Of a DNA stretch of 55,361 nucleotides, positions 15,345 through 23,630 are shown piece by piece. Source of the DNA: an uncultured Lachnospiraceae bacterium (GTDB taxonomy: Bacteria > Bacillota > Clostridia > Lachnospirales > Lachnospiraceae); assembly GCA_910586585.1 (NCBI GenBank), contig CAJUKA010000023.1, positions 1-55,361 of the forward strand, read 5' to 3'. Positions within the stretch are counted from its first letter, which is position 1. Each line of letters opens with the position of its first letter. The notes beneath the pieces were generated by a model that was given only the letters and a program-made list of their open reading frames with translations, did no database searches and was not told the DNA's origin. A program made the position numbers and the translations under genes.

Positions 15345-17351
15345 ATGGAGAGAAAGATATTAGAACCAATTCAGGTAGGAAATATGACATTAAAAAACAG
15401 AATTATGTTTCCGCCGCTGACAACAGGGTATGAGGAGCGCGATGGCTCTATTGGGGCGCGCAGCCTTGGATTTTATGAGCGTCTTGCCAAGGGCGGGGCT
15501 GCCTATATTGTTATTGGCGATGTGGCGCCAGTCCGCACGGCATCGCCGACGCCAATGCTTTATGATGACAGCCAGATTCCCGCATTTGAGAAACTGGCAA
15601 ATGTACTGCACGCACATGGCAGCAAACTTGCACTGCAAATCTTCCACCCAGAGTATGATGTGCCTGGCGTTGGAAAGTTGATCATGGCAGCCCAAATGGC
15701 GCGGAAAGCAGCAGCAGAAGCACAAGCGGCTGGAAATCAAGAAGAATGTCAAAAGCAGACGGAACAGGCAGAGAAAGTAACAAAAGAGGCATATGCAAAA
15801 CTTCGTTATGAAATGCAGCATTTTGTGGATGAGGCAACCCAAGAACAGTTGTCACAGATTTGTCAAAGTATCGCACAGTGTGCTGCGAGAGCGCAAAAAG
15901 CAGGTGTGGATGCAATTGAGGTGCATGGAGACAGACTGCTGGGATCTATGTGTTCAAAATTATTGAATCACCGCACAGATGAATACGGAGGCAGCTTAGA
16001 GAACAGGACAAGATATGCGTTGGAAGTGGTAGCGGCAATCAAGGAAGCAGCACCCGCAATCGCTGTTGAGTACAAACTGCCATTGATTACTGTCAACGCA
16101 GATGGTTCACTGCGTGGAAAAGGCGGATTGGAAGAGGACGAAGTCGTTGAATTTGCCAAACTTTTGGAACAGGCTGGTGTGGATATGATTCAGGTAGCGC
16201 AGGCAAATCATACCGGAAATATGGGAGATACGATTCCGCCCATGGGCGATGTGCCGTACAACTGGACGCTTCCGGTGGCAAGGCGTGTAAAGAATACAGT
16301 AAATATTCCAGTTGCTACAGTTGGACGCGTGATTACAGTAGAAGCTGGGGAACAGATTCTTGCCAATGGTGAAGCGGACATCATCGGTTATGGAAGGTCG
16401 CTTCTGGCAGATCCGGATATTGCAGTAAAGACAGCCGCTGGAGAGTGTATTCGGGAATGTTTAAACTGCAATAAAGGATGTGTGGATGCGATTCAGAACC
16501 GCCGTTATATTTCTTGTGTGCTCAACGCGGAAAATGGAGATGAGACAACCATATTTATAAAACCGTCAGAGGATATCAAGAAGGTTGCAATTGTCGGCGG
16601 CGGAATTGCCGGACTTGAGGCAGCGCGTGTCGCAGCAAAACGTGGTCATCAGGTTGTGCTCTTTGAAAAGGGAGCAAAGATTGGCGGACAAATCCATTTG
16701 GCAGCAGTACCACCCAGAAAGAGCGAGATTCTTCGTGTGATTTCGTATTATGAAAAAATTCTTCCGACGCTGAATGTGGATTTGAAGCTTCACACGGAAC
16801 CAACCGCAGAAGAGTTGAACGGATTTGACAGCGTATTAGTGGCAGTCGGCGCTCATAATATGGCGCTGCCAATGCCAGTAGAAAACAGCAATGTGGTATC
16901 TTCTTGGGACGTTTTGAAAGGCACAGAGGTTTCAGGCACCTGTGTGGTGTTGGGCGGCGGACTCGTAGGGACTGAAACAGCAGAGTATCTGGCGGAAAAA
17001 GGATATAAGGTTGCTATTGTAGAAATGCTTGATAAAATTGCTACGGGAGAATCAGGTACCGTACTTCCGCTGATTACAAAGGATTTTGAGAAGCATGGCG
17101 TAGCGCAGCATGTCAGCACAAAAGTGAATGAAATTCGCGACAATGTTATTTATGCGACGAACCTGACAGACAATACAGAAGTAGTGATTTCAGCGGATAC
17201 CATTGTCAATGCGCTTGGTTCCAAGAAAAATGCATTTGACGCGGCTGGAATTACAGCGCCTATTACATATATTGGGGATTGTTCCGGGGAACGCACAGCA
17301 GATATTGCGGCAGCGATCCGCAGTGCATACCATGCAGCAAATGAAATCTGA
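15345..17351 (+). CDS. NADH:flavin oxidoreductase / enoate-reductase-type flavo-iron-sulfur enzyme (second of pair)
   Basis: The 668-residue protein is a diverged paralogue of the preceding enzyme: FMN barrel (ILEPIQVGNMTLKNRIMFPP, LLNHRTDEYGGSLENRTRYA), 4Fe-4S motif Cys372-x2-Cys375-x3-Cys379-x11-Cys391 with FadH-type spacing, and C-terminal reductase part (VAIVGGGIAGLEAARVA, CVVLGGGLVGTETAEYL). It carries an Ala/Glu/Gln-rich helical insert of about 50 residues (111-160) within the barrel, absent from the first enzyme. Start 15345 has GGAGG five bases upstream; an earlier in-frame ATG overlaps that site. The two may form a heteromeric complex or act in succession, under control of the divergent AraC-type regulator. 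Confidence 0.85.
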   Translation: MERKILEPIQVGNMTLKNRIMFPPLTTGYEERDGSIGARSLGFYERLAKGGAAYIVIGDVAPVRTASPTPMLYDDSQIPAFEKLANVLHAHGSKLALQIFHPEYDVPGVGKLIMAAQMARKAAAEAQAAGNQEECQKQTEQAEKVTKEAYAKLRYEMQHFVDEATQEQLSQICQSIAQCAARAQKAGVDAIEVHGDRLLGSMCSKLLNHRTDEYGGSLENRTRYALEVVAAIKEAAPAIAVEYKLPLITVNADGSLRGKGGLEEDEVVEFAKLLEQAGVDMIQVAQANHTGNMGDTIPPMGDVPYNWTLPVARRVKNTVNIPVATVGRVITVEAGEQILANGEADIIGYGRSLLADPDIAVKTAAGECIRECLNCNKGCVDAIQNRRYISCVLNAENGDETTIFIKPSEDIKKVAIVGGGIAGLEAARVAAKRGHQVVLFEKGAKIGGQIHLAAVPPRKSEILRVISYYEKILPTLNVDLKLHTEPTAEELNGFDSVLVAVGAHNMALPMPVENSNVVSSWDVLKGTEVSGTCVVLGGGLVGTETAEYLAEKGYKVAIVEMLDKIATGESGTVLPLITKDFEKHGVAQHVSTKVNEIRDNVIYATNLTDNTEVVISADTIVNALGSKKNAFDAAGITAPITYIGDCSGERTADIAAAIRSAYHAANEI

Positions 17352-17379
17352 TGAAATATTTACGAGAATATTTTAATTT

Positions 17380-17412
17380 ATGCGGGCTTGCAGTATTGCA
17401 GACCCGCATTTT
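17380..17412 (+). terminator. Intrinsic terminator after the reductase pair
   Basis: ATGCGGG at 17380 pairs with CCCGCAT ending at 17409, with an inner TGCA/TGCA pairing and a short T tail. A -10-like TATAAT at 17417-17422 immediately behind it may start the next operon, though its -35 is weak. Confidence 0.8.
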
Positions 17413-17470
17413 GTGTTATAATGAACCAAAATAGCAAAGATGTTGGGAAGTATATGGTAGGGAGGTAAGC

Positions 17471-17821
17471 ATGGATATTGATAAAATATATGCAATGGAA
17501 TTTTCGGTCGTTTATAAACTGCTTGTCGATAAAGCGATGAGAAAGGGGCGCACCAAGGCGGAGGTCAACGAAATCATTCGGTGGCTGACAGGGTACACCA
17601 ACAAAGAGCTGGAACGTATGGTGAAAAAACCAACAAGTTATGAGGAGTTTTTTGGAAATGCGCCTTGCATGAATGAGAAAAGAAAACTGATAAAAGGAAT
17701 GATATGTGGTGTGCGGGTACAGGAGGTGACGCCTGAGCTGATGCGTGAAATACGTTATCTCGATAAGTTGATTGATGAACTTGCAAAAGGCAAGCCAATG
17801 GAAAAGATTTTGAGAAAGTAG
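17471..17821 (+). CDS. DUF2200 family protein
   Basis: The 116-residue cytoplasmic protein has the DUF2200 pattern: a short start IDKIYAMEFSVVYKLLVDKA, then RKGRTKAEVNEIIRWLTGYT and ICGVRVQEVTPELMREIRYLDKLIDELAKGK. The family is widespread in bacteria, all-helical by appearance, and has no assigned function. GGGAGG lies upstream of the start. It ends 14 bases before the response regulator and is probably the first gene of the same operon. Confidence 0.85.
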   Translation: MDIDKIYAMEFSVVYKLLVDKAMRKGRTKAEVNEIIRWLTGYTNKELERMVKKPTSYEEFFGNAPCMNEKRKLIKGMICGVRVQEVTPELMREIRYLDKLIDELAKGKPMEKILRK

Positions 17822-17835
17822 GCTGGTGTCTATAA

Positions 17836-18498
17836 ATGTATAAAATAATGATTGTTGAGGATGACGCTTCCACACGCGATGAATTGGCACTCCTTCTCCA
17901 AAATGAAGGATATTTTCCTGTTTTGGCAGTAGATTTTGCTGAGATTGCAAAACAGGCAGAACAGGAAAAACCAGATTTGATTTTACTGGATATTGGATTG
18001 CCAGGGCGGGATGGGTTTTCTTGGTGCGCCAGTCTGCAAAAAAATCGAAAGACACCAATTATCTTTGTTACCAGCAGGAATTCGAGTATGGATGAGATAA
18101 GGGCGCTAAGTCTTGGAGGAGATGACTATATTACCAAGCCATATAATATTCCGGTATTGCTTGCACGCATCAAGGCAGTTTTGCGCAGAGGCAGCACATC
18201 AGGGGCGGATATATTGGAGCGAGATGGGCTGCGGCTGAATCTGACAAAGGGAACGGTAACAGCAAACGAACAATCACAAGTGCTATCACGCAATGAAATG
18301 CAGATACTGGCTTGCTTGATGGAACATGCAGGTGAGATTGTATCCCGGTCTGATTTGATTGAAACACTTTGGGACAACAAAATTTATATTGATGATAATA
18401 CGCTCAGTGTCAATGTAACGAGGCTTCGCACCAAGCTGGCCGCAATCGGGAAACCAGATTGGATAAAAACGCGCAGAGGAATGGGATATCAAGTATAA
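17836..18498 (+). CDS. Response regulator of a BceRS-type peptide-resistance system
   Basis: The 220-residue OmpR-family regulator has EDD acidic residues, phosphoacceptor Asp52 in LILLDIGLPGRDG, Lys in ITKPYN and a C-terminal winged helix (SRNEMQILACLMEHAGEIVSRSDL, TRRGMGYQV). It is directly followed by an intramembrane-sensing kinase and a BceAB-type transporter, the standard arrangement of Firmicute modules that sense and remove cell-wall-active peptides. It should activate the transporter genes downstream. The weak start region (CTGGTGTCTATAAATG) suggests coupling to the preceding gene. Confidence 0.93.
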   Translation: MYKIMIVEDDASTRDELALLLQNEGYFPVLAVDFAEIAKQAEQEKPDLILLDIGLPGRDGFSWCASLQKNRKTPIIFVTSRNSSMDEIRALSLGGDDYITKPYNIPVLLARIKAVLRRGSTSGADILERDGLRLNLTKGTVTANEQSQVLSRNEMQILACLMEHAGEIVSRSDLIETLWDNKIYIDDNTLSVNVTRLRTKLAAIGKPDWIKTRRGMGYQV

Positions 18499-18511
18499 AG
18501 TTGGAGGTCAT

Positions 18512-19522
18512 ATGACATTTTTTGAATGGGTAGAGGACCGCTTGGGGCATTTTGTTCTTCAGGCGGTTTTTGTAATCGTGTCAACAACAGTTCTGTTGTC
18601 TACAGGTACAAGCATAGGAATTATTACATTATTGCTGATTATGTGGTTTTTCTTTTTTATAGGGATACAGGCGATTCAGTTTGTGAAAATGCGTTCGCAT
18701 TTATGCGAATTGGAGTGCATTATGGATAATTTGGATGAGAAGTATTTGTTTGCAGAATGTATTCCGAAACCGCAAAGCATTTATGAGCGGAAGCTATTTG
18801 ATTTGTCACGCAGGGCTGGAATGGCAATGATAAGCAATGTTTCGAATGCAAGGGGATCCTATCAGGAATATCAGGAGTATGTGGAGAGCTGGGTGCATGA
18901 GATCAAAACGCCAATCACAGCAGCAGGGTTAATTTGCCGCAATGCAGACTTGGAAATCCGGAGAAAGCTTGCGCCGGAACTTGCCAAAATTGAAGCGCAT
19001 GTGGAGCGGGCATTGTTTTATGCGCGGCTGGAAAATCCGGAAAAAGATATGGTAATCTGCCAGACTAGCCTAGAAGAGATTGCTGCAAAGTCGATTGAAC
19101 AGTATAAGACACTGATGATTCAAAATAATATACGATTGGAGCTGGAAAATATAGATCAGATTGTCTATACAGATAAAAAATGGTTGGTGTTTGTATTGGG
19201 ACAATTGTTTCAGAACGCAGTTCAATACAAAAGTGAGGCCCCTGTGATCTCTTTGGTGTCAAGGCGGCTTGGAAATCAGGTGCAGTTGATGGTGCAGGAT
19301 AATGGTATTGGTATCGAATCACATGAATTGCCGCGTGTATTTGACCGTGGATTTACAGGCAGCAATGGGCGTTCTAGGGGAGGTTCTACAGGAATGGGGC
19401 TGTATCTTTGCCATAGACTGGCAGATTATCTGCAAATTGATATTAAGGTTAATTCAAGGGTAAATCAGGGAACATGTGTGACACTGACGTTTCCAGCAAA
19501 GCAAAACCTTACAAAACTGTAA
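18512..19522 (+). CDS. BceS-type intramembrane-sensing histidine kinase
   Basis: The 336-residue kinase has two membrane segments (about 13-32 and 38-58) with almost no extracellular loop, no HAMP domain, the phosphorylated His129 in SWVHEIKTPITAAGL and an ATPase domain (GQLFQNAVQY, VQDNGIGIESHELPRVFDRGF, GSTGMGLYLCHRLA). This is the hallmark of BceS-like kinases, which have no own peptide sensor and are switched on by flux through the associated ABC transporter. It starts 13 bases after the regulator with a GGAGG site. Pairing with the genes on both sides is highly likely. Confidence 0.93.
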   Translation: MTFFEWVEDRLGHFVLQAVFVIVSTTVLLSTGTSIGIITLLLIMWFFFFIGIQAIQFVKMRSHLCELECIMDNLDEKYLFAECIPKPQSIYERKLFDLSRRAGMAMISNVSNARGSYQEYQEYVESWVHEIKTPITAAGLICRNADLEIRRKLAPELAKIEAHVERALFYARLENPEKDMVICQTSLEEIAAKSIEQYKTLMIQNNIRLELENIDQIVYTDKKWLVFVLGQLFQNAVQYKSEAPVISLVSRRLGNQVQLMVQDNGIGIESHELPRVFDRGFTGSNGRSRGGSTGMGLYLCHRLADYLQIDIKVNSRVNQGTCVTLTFPAKQNLTKL

Positions 19523-19678
19523 GGAAAATCAATAGCAAAGCGATACAAAACGGTATGTTTTTGCAATAAAATAAAAGCACCAAATTAAAAGTCCAGCTAA
19601 GAAATGTTAAGTGTTTTATACAAATAACTTCTGCTGGATAGTGCTATCGCGCAGCGATTAAAAAAAGGAGGCAATCAT

Positions 19679-20437
19679 ATGCTGCAAGTGAGAAATATAG
19701 AGAAATATTATGGAAGCAAAAACAATGTCACCAAAGCATTAGACCGTGTCAGCTTTGATGTGATGGATGCCGAATTTATTGCGATTATGGGTGCATCAGG
19801 AAGTGGAAAGACTACTTTGCTAAACTGCATTTCAACAATTGATACCGTAAGTGCTGGGGATATTTTGCTGGATGGCGAAAGTATTGCGCAGCTGCCTGTT
19901 GGAAAATTGGCGCAGTTTCGGAGAGAACGGCTGGGATTTGTGTTTCAGGACTTTAATCTGTTGGATACACTGACAATTGAAGAAAATATTGGTCTTGTAT
20001 TGTCGCTCAATCACAGAGATGCGCATACAGTTCAGAAACAAGTGAAGGAAGTAGCAGATAAATTAGAAATTTATGACATTTTGGGAAAATTCCCATATCA
20101 GGTATCTGGTGGGCAGAAACAGCGTGCTGCCTGTGCGCGTGCAATTGTAGCAGGGCAGTCCTTGCTGCTGGCAGATGAGCCGACGGGGGCGCTTGATTCA
20201 AAATCCTCCAAGAATCTTTTGGAAATTATGACAGAGATGAACCAAAATATGAATGCTACAATTTTAATGGTAACACATGATGCCTATAGCGCGAGCTATG
20301 CAGGCCGTGTACTGTTTCTCAAAGATGGGCGTATTTTCAATGAGCTATTGCGCGGGGAACGGACACGTTCTGTTTTTTATCATGAAATTATAGATGTTTT
20401 GGCATTGTTGGGAGGTGATATCAGTGACGTTATTTAA
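19679..20437 (+). CDS. BceA-type ABC transporter ATPase
   Basis: The 252-residue ATPase has Walker A GASGSGKTT, the Q loop region FVFQDFNLLDTLTIEENI, signature VSGGQKQRAACARAI and Walker B LLLADEPTGALDS. It belongs to the LolD/MacB-like group that powers BceB permeases. AAAGGAGG precedes the start. The 156-base gap behind the kinase gene suggests a second, regulator-controlled promoter; it contains TCCAGC (19592-19597) and GCTGGA (19633-19638) as an inverted repeat. Confidence 0.94.
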   Translation: MLQVRNIEKYYGSKNNVTKALDRVSFDVMDAEFIAIMGASGSGKTTLLNCISTIDTVSAGDILLDGESIAQLPVGKLAQFRRERLGFVFQDFNLLDTLTIEENIGLVLSLNHRDAHTVQKQVKEVADKLEIYDILGKFPYQVSGGQKQRAACARAIVAGQSLLLADEPTGALDSKSSKNLLEIMTEMNQNMNATILMVTHDAYSASYAGRVLFLKDGRIFNELLRGERTRSVFYHEIIDVLALLGGDISDVI

Positions 20438-22427
20438 ACTCTCTCTGCGCAATGCCAAAAGGCAGGCAAGGGATTATCTTGTCTGCTTTGTTACAATGGT
20501 TTTAGCCGCTGCCCTGCTTTATACGTTTAATGGGCTTGTTTTTTCTGAGGAGATTCAGAATTTGTCCCGACTCATGAAGAATATGAAAAGCATAATTGTT
20601 TTGGTTAGCATTGTGGTTATATGTATTATTGGATGGCTGGTTTCCTACACAACGAATTTTATGTTGAGCCGGCGCAGTCGGGAACTGGGAACATACATTT
20701 TGATTGGACTTGAAAATCGACAGGTGGCGCGAATGTTCTTTTTGGAAAATGTCGCTGTAGGAGGGATTGCGCTTTCTTTTGGCTTTTTGCTCGGAAGTTT
20801 TGTATTTCAGATCTTAAGGGCAATTGTGCTGACAATGTTTGATGTTTCCTATCAATTTTCTATTTCTTTTTCGTATCGGGCGATTGTGCTGACAGCAATC
20901 TATTTTGTGGGGATATATCTGCTTGCGCAGTTCAAGAATCGCAGGCGAATCCGGTCAATGAAAATTTATGATCTTATTTATTTTGAGCGGAAAAACGAAA
21001 ATGCGATGATTCAAAAAAACGGTTTACAGAAAAAGATATTTGTGATTTCCATTGTACTAGGAATGATTGGTACGCTGTGTCTTATGATGAGGGATTTGCT
21101 TTTGGGCATCATTGGTGCGTTGTGTATCATTATTTTTCTGTATGGATTTTTTGCGAGTTTTTCTTCTGGCGTTCCAGTCTGGTTTGAAAAACATGCAGCG
21201 CAGAAGTATCAAAAACAGAATCTGCTTATATTTCGTACTTTGTCAGCAAAGCTTTCCACAATGGGAGTTGTGATGGCTACGATTGCCTTGTTGTTTACAG
21301 CGACATTGGTATCGGAAGGAACAGGAATGGTTTTTCGGGCTATTTTTGTGAATCGGGCAGAACAAGTGACTTGCTTTGATTTGATGTTGGGATTTCGTGA
21401 GCAATCAGAAAAAGCAATAAAAGATTTTATGGAAGCGATTGAAGACAGCATTTCTGTGAAATCTTCCAGACGGTATAGTATATACTTGGGAGAAAATACA
21501 GACATATCCGATCGTATTGAGGAAAAGATGCAGAACGTTAGTACTTATTATAATGAGAAGGATGTGTTGATGCGCATGAGTGATTATGCGGCGCTTCGGA
21601 AGATGCTGGGGTATACGGAAGTCAAATTGGAGCCAGATACCTATCTGATTCACTGTCGGCCCTATGTGGCGGAAGCATTGGGAAATTGGAATCAGACTAT
21701 TGCAGCAGGACGCCACACGCTGCGTTTTGCTGGTATGCATACAGAGATTTTTGCACAAAATTTGTGGAATGTGAATGGACACGGATTTGTTGTGGTAGTA
21801 CCAGATGAGGTGGTGCAGGACCGCCCTGTGAGCCACCATATTTATGCACTTATGTCAGAAAATCCAATCAGTGAGGCGCAATATACGCTGCTGGAAAACA
21901 GGTTCGATCAAATAATAAACACAACATGGGATTTCGATACACGGCTTATCATCCGTTCTGCAGAGGAAGCGGAGACGGCTTCGATGACAGTGATGACAGT
22001 TTTTCCCCTGTATTATCTGGCATTGACCCTTACGATGACTTCTGCAGTGATTCTTACGATACAGCAACTCTGTGAGACAGAGCGATTTCAGCGCCAATTT
22101 GCGCTCTTGTATAAGCTTGGAATGGAGCATCGGGAAATGAGAAAAGCGCTGCGGACGCAGTTAGCGATTTACTATGCGATGCCTGCGATACCTTCTATTG
22201 TTATCGGTGTTTCATTTATCATAAATCTGGGTTATTCTGTAGAACCGGGAACTATGGAAGGTGTCAGCCACCCGCTTGTCATTACGGGAATTGCATTGGG
22301 ATTGTTTTTTCTAATCTATTCCCTTTATATTTCGATGGCGTATCATACCTTAAAACGCAATGTAATTGGGAAAATTTTGTTACAGCATATTTTCAAGCAG
22401 GTTAAAAAATTCATAAATATCTGTTGA
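20424..22427 (+). CDS. BceB-type ABC transporter permease (FtsX family)
   Basis: The 667-residue permease begins with GTG at 20424, eight bases after GGGAGG and overlapping the ATPase gene by 14 bases, so the two are translationally coupled. It shows about ten membrane segments with a large extracellular domain of roughly 200 residues (about 310-520) between segments 7 and 8, the peptide-binding domain in BceB proteins, and FtsX-like permease regions at both ends. It removes peptide antibiotics such as bacitracin-type compounds from their membrane targets and signals to the kinase. The peptide recognised cannot be read from sequence. Confidence 0.93.
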   Translation: MTLFKLSLRNAKRQARDYLVCFVTMVLAAALLYTFNGLVFSEEIQNLSRLMKNMKSIIVLVSIVVICIIGWLVSYTTNFMLSRRSRELGTYILIGLENRQVARMFFLENVAVGGIALSFGFLLGSFVFQILRAIVLTMFDVSYQFSISFSYRAIVLTAIYFVGIYLLAQFKNRRRIRSMKIYDLIYFERKNENAMIQKNGLQKKIFVISIVLGMIGTLCLMMRDLLLGIIGALCIIIFLYGFFASFSSGVPVWFEKHAAQKYQKQNLLIFRTLSAKLSTMGVVMATIALLFTATLVSEGTGMVFRAIFVNRAEQVTCFDLMLGFREQSEKAIKDFMEAIEDSISVKSSRRYSIYLGENTDISDRIEEKMQNVSTYYNEKDVLMRMSDYAALRKMLGYTEVKLEPDTYLIHCRPYVAEALGNWNQTIAAGRHTLRFAGMHTEIFAQNLWNVNGHGFVVVVPDEVVQDRPVSHHIYALMSENPISEAQYTLLENRFDQIINTTWDFDTRLIIRSAEEAETASMTVMTVFPLYYLALTLTMTSAVILTIQQLCETERFQRQFALLYKLGMEHREMRKALRTQLAIYYAMPAIPSIVIGVSFIINLGYSVEPGTMEGVSHPLVITGIALGLFFLIYSLYISMAYHTLKRNVIGKILLQHIFKQVKKFINIC

Positions 22428-22452
22428 TACGATAGAAAATGAGGTGTATAAT
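22424..22452 (+). promoter_or_regulatory. Sigma-A promoter for the DUF4253 gene
   Basis: TTGATA at 22424-22429 and TATAAT at 22447-22452 are 17 bases apart, overlapping the last bases of the permease gene. The leader to the start at 22515 is about 55 bases. Confidence 0.8.
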
Positions 22453-22483
22453 AAAAGAAACTCCGAGCGTACATTGCTTGAAA

Positions 22484-22507
22484 AAGGAGGGAAGGAGGGA
22501 AGGAGGA
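22484..22507 (+). repeat. Three 8-base tandem repeats forming the ribosome binding site
   Basis: AAGGAGGG, AAGGAGGG and AAGGAGGA follow one another directly before the DUF4253 start. Each unit is a full Shine-Dalgarno sequence; the last ends eight bases before the ATG. Confidence 0.85.
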
Positions 22508-22514
22508 AAAAACA

Positions 22515-23237
22515 ATGAATGATGAAACCAAACAGATTGCAGACAGTTTTCGATGCAAATATACAGTATTTGAGAAGGGGACGGATCCCGATTTAGTGGA
22601 GCAGGCATATTTGAAGGCATATGAGCTTGGAAAAAAGGAGGGATTTTGTCCTGCAATTGTTTGCCTGAATGAGTATGTAGGTCCATTACTTCAGGAAATG
22701 GAAAAGGAAGGATATAACATTCAGGATGAGATTGCCAAATGTCAGGACAACGGCAAGGAAATTTTGGAGGAACGTTTCCAGGAATATACAGAATGTTTTG
22801 ATGAAGATGAGCTCATAGATTTCATAGGAGAAGAAACAGAAGGAGAGGAAGTAACAAACTTTATAGGATGTTGTTCTTATGAGGATGGCACATTAGAAGC
22901 AGATACGCTGCTTTTGGAGATTCCAGTCAAAAATCCTTGGGAAGTTGTTGCCTATATTCCTTTGGGCGGATGGAATGAATATCCAGCTACTGATGATATG
23001 CTGGCAATATGTAAATACTGGTATAAAAAGTATAATGCTGTTCCGGCGGCATTTACAAATGATGTTATGGAGTTCTATGCTCCGTCTGGCTTAAATGGCG
23101 TGGACAGCCTGGAAGCAGCAAAAGAACATTATGGGTTTTGTTCAGACCGCGTTGATCAGGGAACGCAAACTTATAAACTTTCTGAACTGGCAGCAGGACT
23201 GGAAAAATCCAAGGTATGGTATTTTTGGTGGGATTAA
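22515..23237 (+). CDS. DUF4253 family protein
   Basis: The 240-residue protein has the DUF4253 C-terminal half: IPVKNPWEVVAYIPLGGWNE, KYWYKKYNAVPAAFTNDVMEF, EHYGFCSDRVDQGT and the ending KVWYFWWD. The N-terminal part, with CPAIVCLNEYVGPLLQEM, is also typical. There is no signal peptide. Family members occur singly in many bacteria, some near polymorphic-toxin loci, but no function is established; nothing nearby suggests a toxin partner. It has its own promoter, an unusual triple Shine-Dalgarno repeat and a strong terminator. Confidence 0.85.
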   Translation: MNDETKQIADSFRCKYTVFEKGTDPDLVEQAYLKAYELGKKEGFCPAIVCLNEYVGPLLQEMEKEGYNIQDEIAKCQDNGKEILEERFQEYTECFDEDELIDFIGEETEGEEVTNFIGCCSYEDGTLEADTLLLEIPVKNPWEVVAYIPLGGWNEYPATDDMLAICKYWYKKYNAVPAAFTNDVMEFYAPSGLNGVDSLEAAKEHYGFCSDRVDQGTQTYKLSELAAGLEKSKVWYFWWD

Positions 23238-23267
23238 AGATAAAATGGTAGTGTAATATAGATAATT

Positions 23268-23303
23268 GAAAAAGGGGCTGCACATATTTGCAGCTCCTTT
23301 TTC
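23268..23303 (+). terminator. Intrinsic terminator after the DUF4253 gene
   Basis: GAAAAAGGGGCTGCA pairs with TGCAGCTCCTTTTTC around a six-base loop with a single G-T pair. The A and T runs on both sides make it likely to work in both directions. Confidence 0.9.
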
Positions 23304-23499
23304 AATTTATAGGAAATTACAAATACAGAACCCCAAATTGAGTTTTTTTCTATGCCAAATCCTCTTTTTGTTTGGTTGGGATAAGAACATTTTTAACAGT
23401 CAGAAGAAACAACGGGCACCCCAATTCATGCAGTGGAAAAATGTTTTTGTTTCAATTCTTAAAACAAAATACCAGCCTTCAAAAGTTTAACGACACTCT
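23304..23499. other. Intergenic stretch without a supported gene
   Basis: This is the upstream part of the 393-base gap before the FliK-like gene. Short open frames here have no ribosome binding site or recognisable protein. It contains a TAGGAAATTAC motif at 23310 that recurs elsewhere in the window (5245, 23538, 47411, 49621). Confidence 0.5.
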
Positions 23500-23526
23500 T
23501 AAGTTTTCATACAAATATTCCGACAT
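23500..23526 (+). promoter_or_regulatory. Candidate flagellar sigma-28 (sigma-D) promoter
   Basis: TAAG at 23500-23503 and TCCGACAT at 23519-23526 are 15 bases apart, resembling the TAAA-N15-GCCGATAA consensus (3 of 4 and 6 of 8 against GCCGATAT). It lies 105 bases ahead of the FliK-like gene, the first gene of the flagellar island, which fits late flagellar control. Confidence 0.5.
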
Positions 23527-23561
23527 ATATTATATCATAGGAAATTACGATATCGTGAGAA

Positions 23562-23579
23562 GGGGAGCGGATGCTCCCC
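23562..23579 (+). promoter_or_regulatory. Leader hairpin with GGA in the loop (possible CsrA site)
   Basis: GGGGAGC and GCTCCCC form a 7-bp stem presenting GGAT in the loop, 51 bases before the FliK-like start. A second AGGGA lies at the ribosome binding site (23620-23624). In Bacillus subtilis, CsrA represses flagellin by binding one GGA in a leader hairpin and another at the Shine-Dalgarno. The arrangement here is similar. No csrA gene is in the window. Confidence 0.4.
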
Positions 23580-23630
23580 GCTCAGAGAGAATCGTTAATG
23601 GCTAACCAACAGAAAGTGTAGGGATTGTGT

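Noticed and set aside
17378..18058. 226-codon open frame on the minus strand across the DUF2200 and response regulator genes
   Set aside because: It is antisense to two real genes, and its sequence is the low-complexity His/Phe/Leu type of a shadow frame.
23266..23490. 74-codon open frame after the DUF4253 gene
   Set aside because: It starts inside the terminator hairpin and has no ribosome binding site or recognisable sequence.
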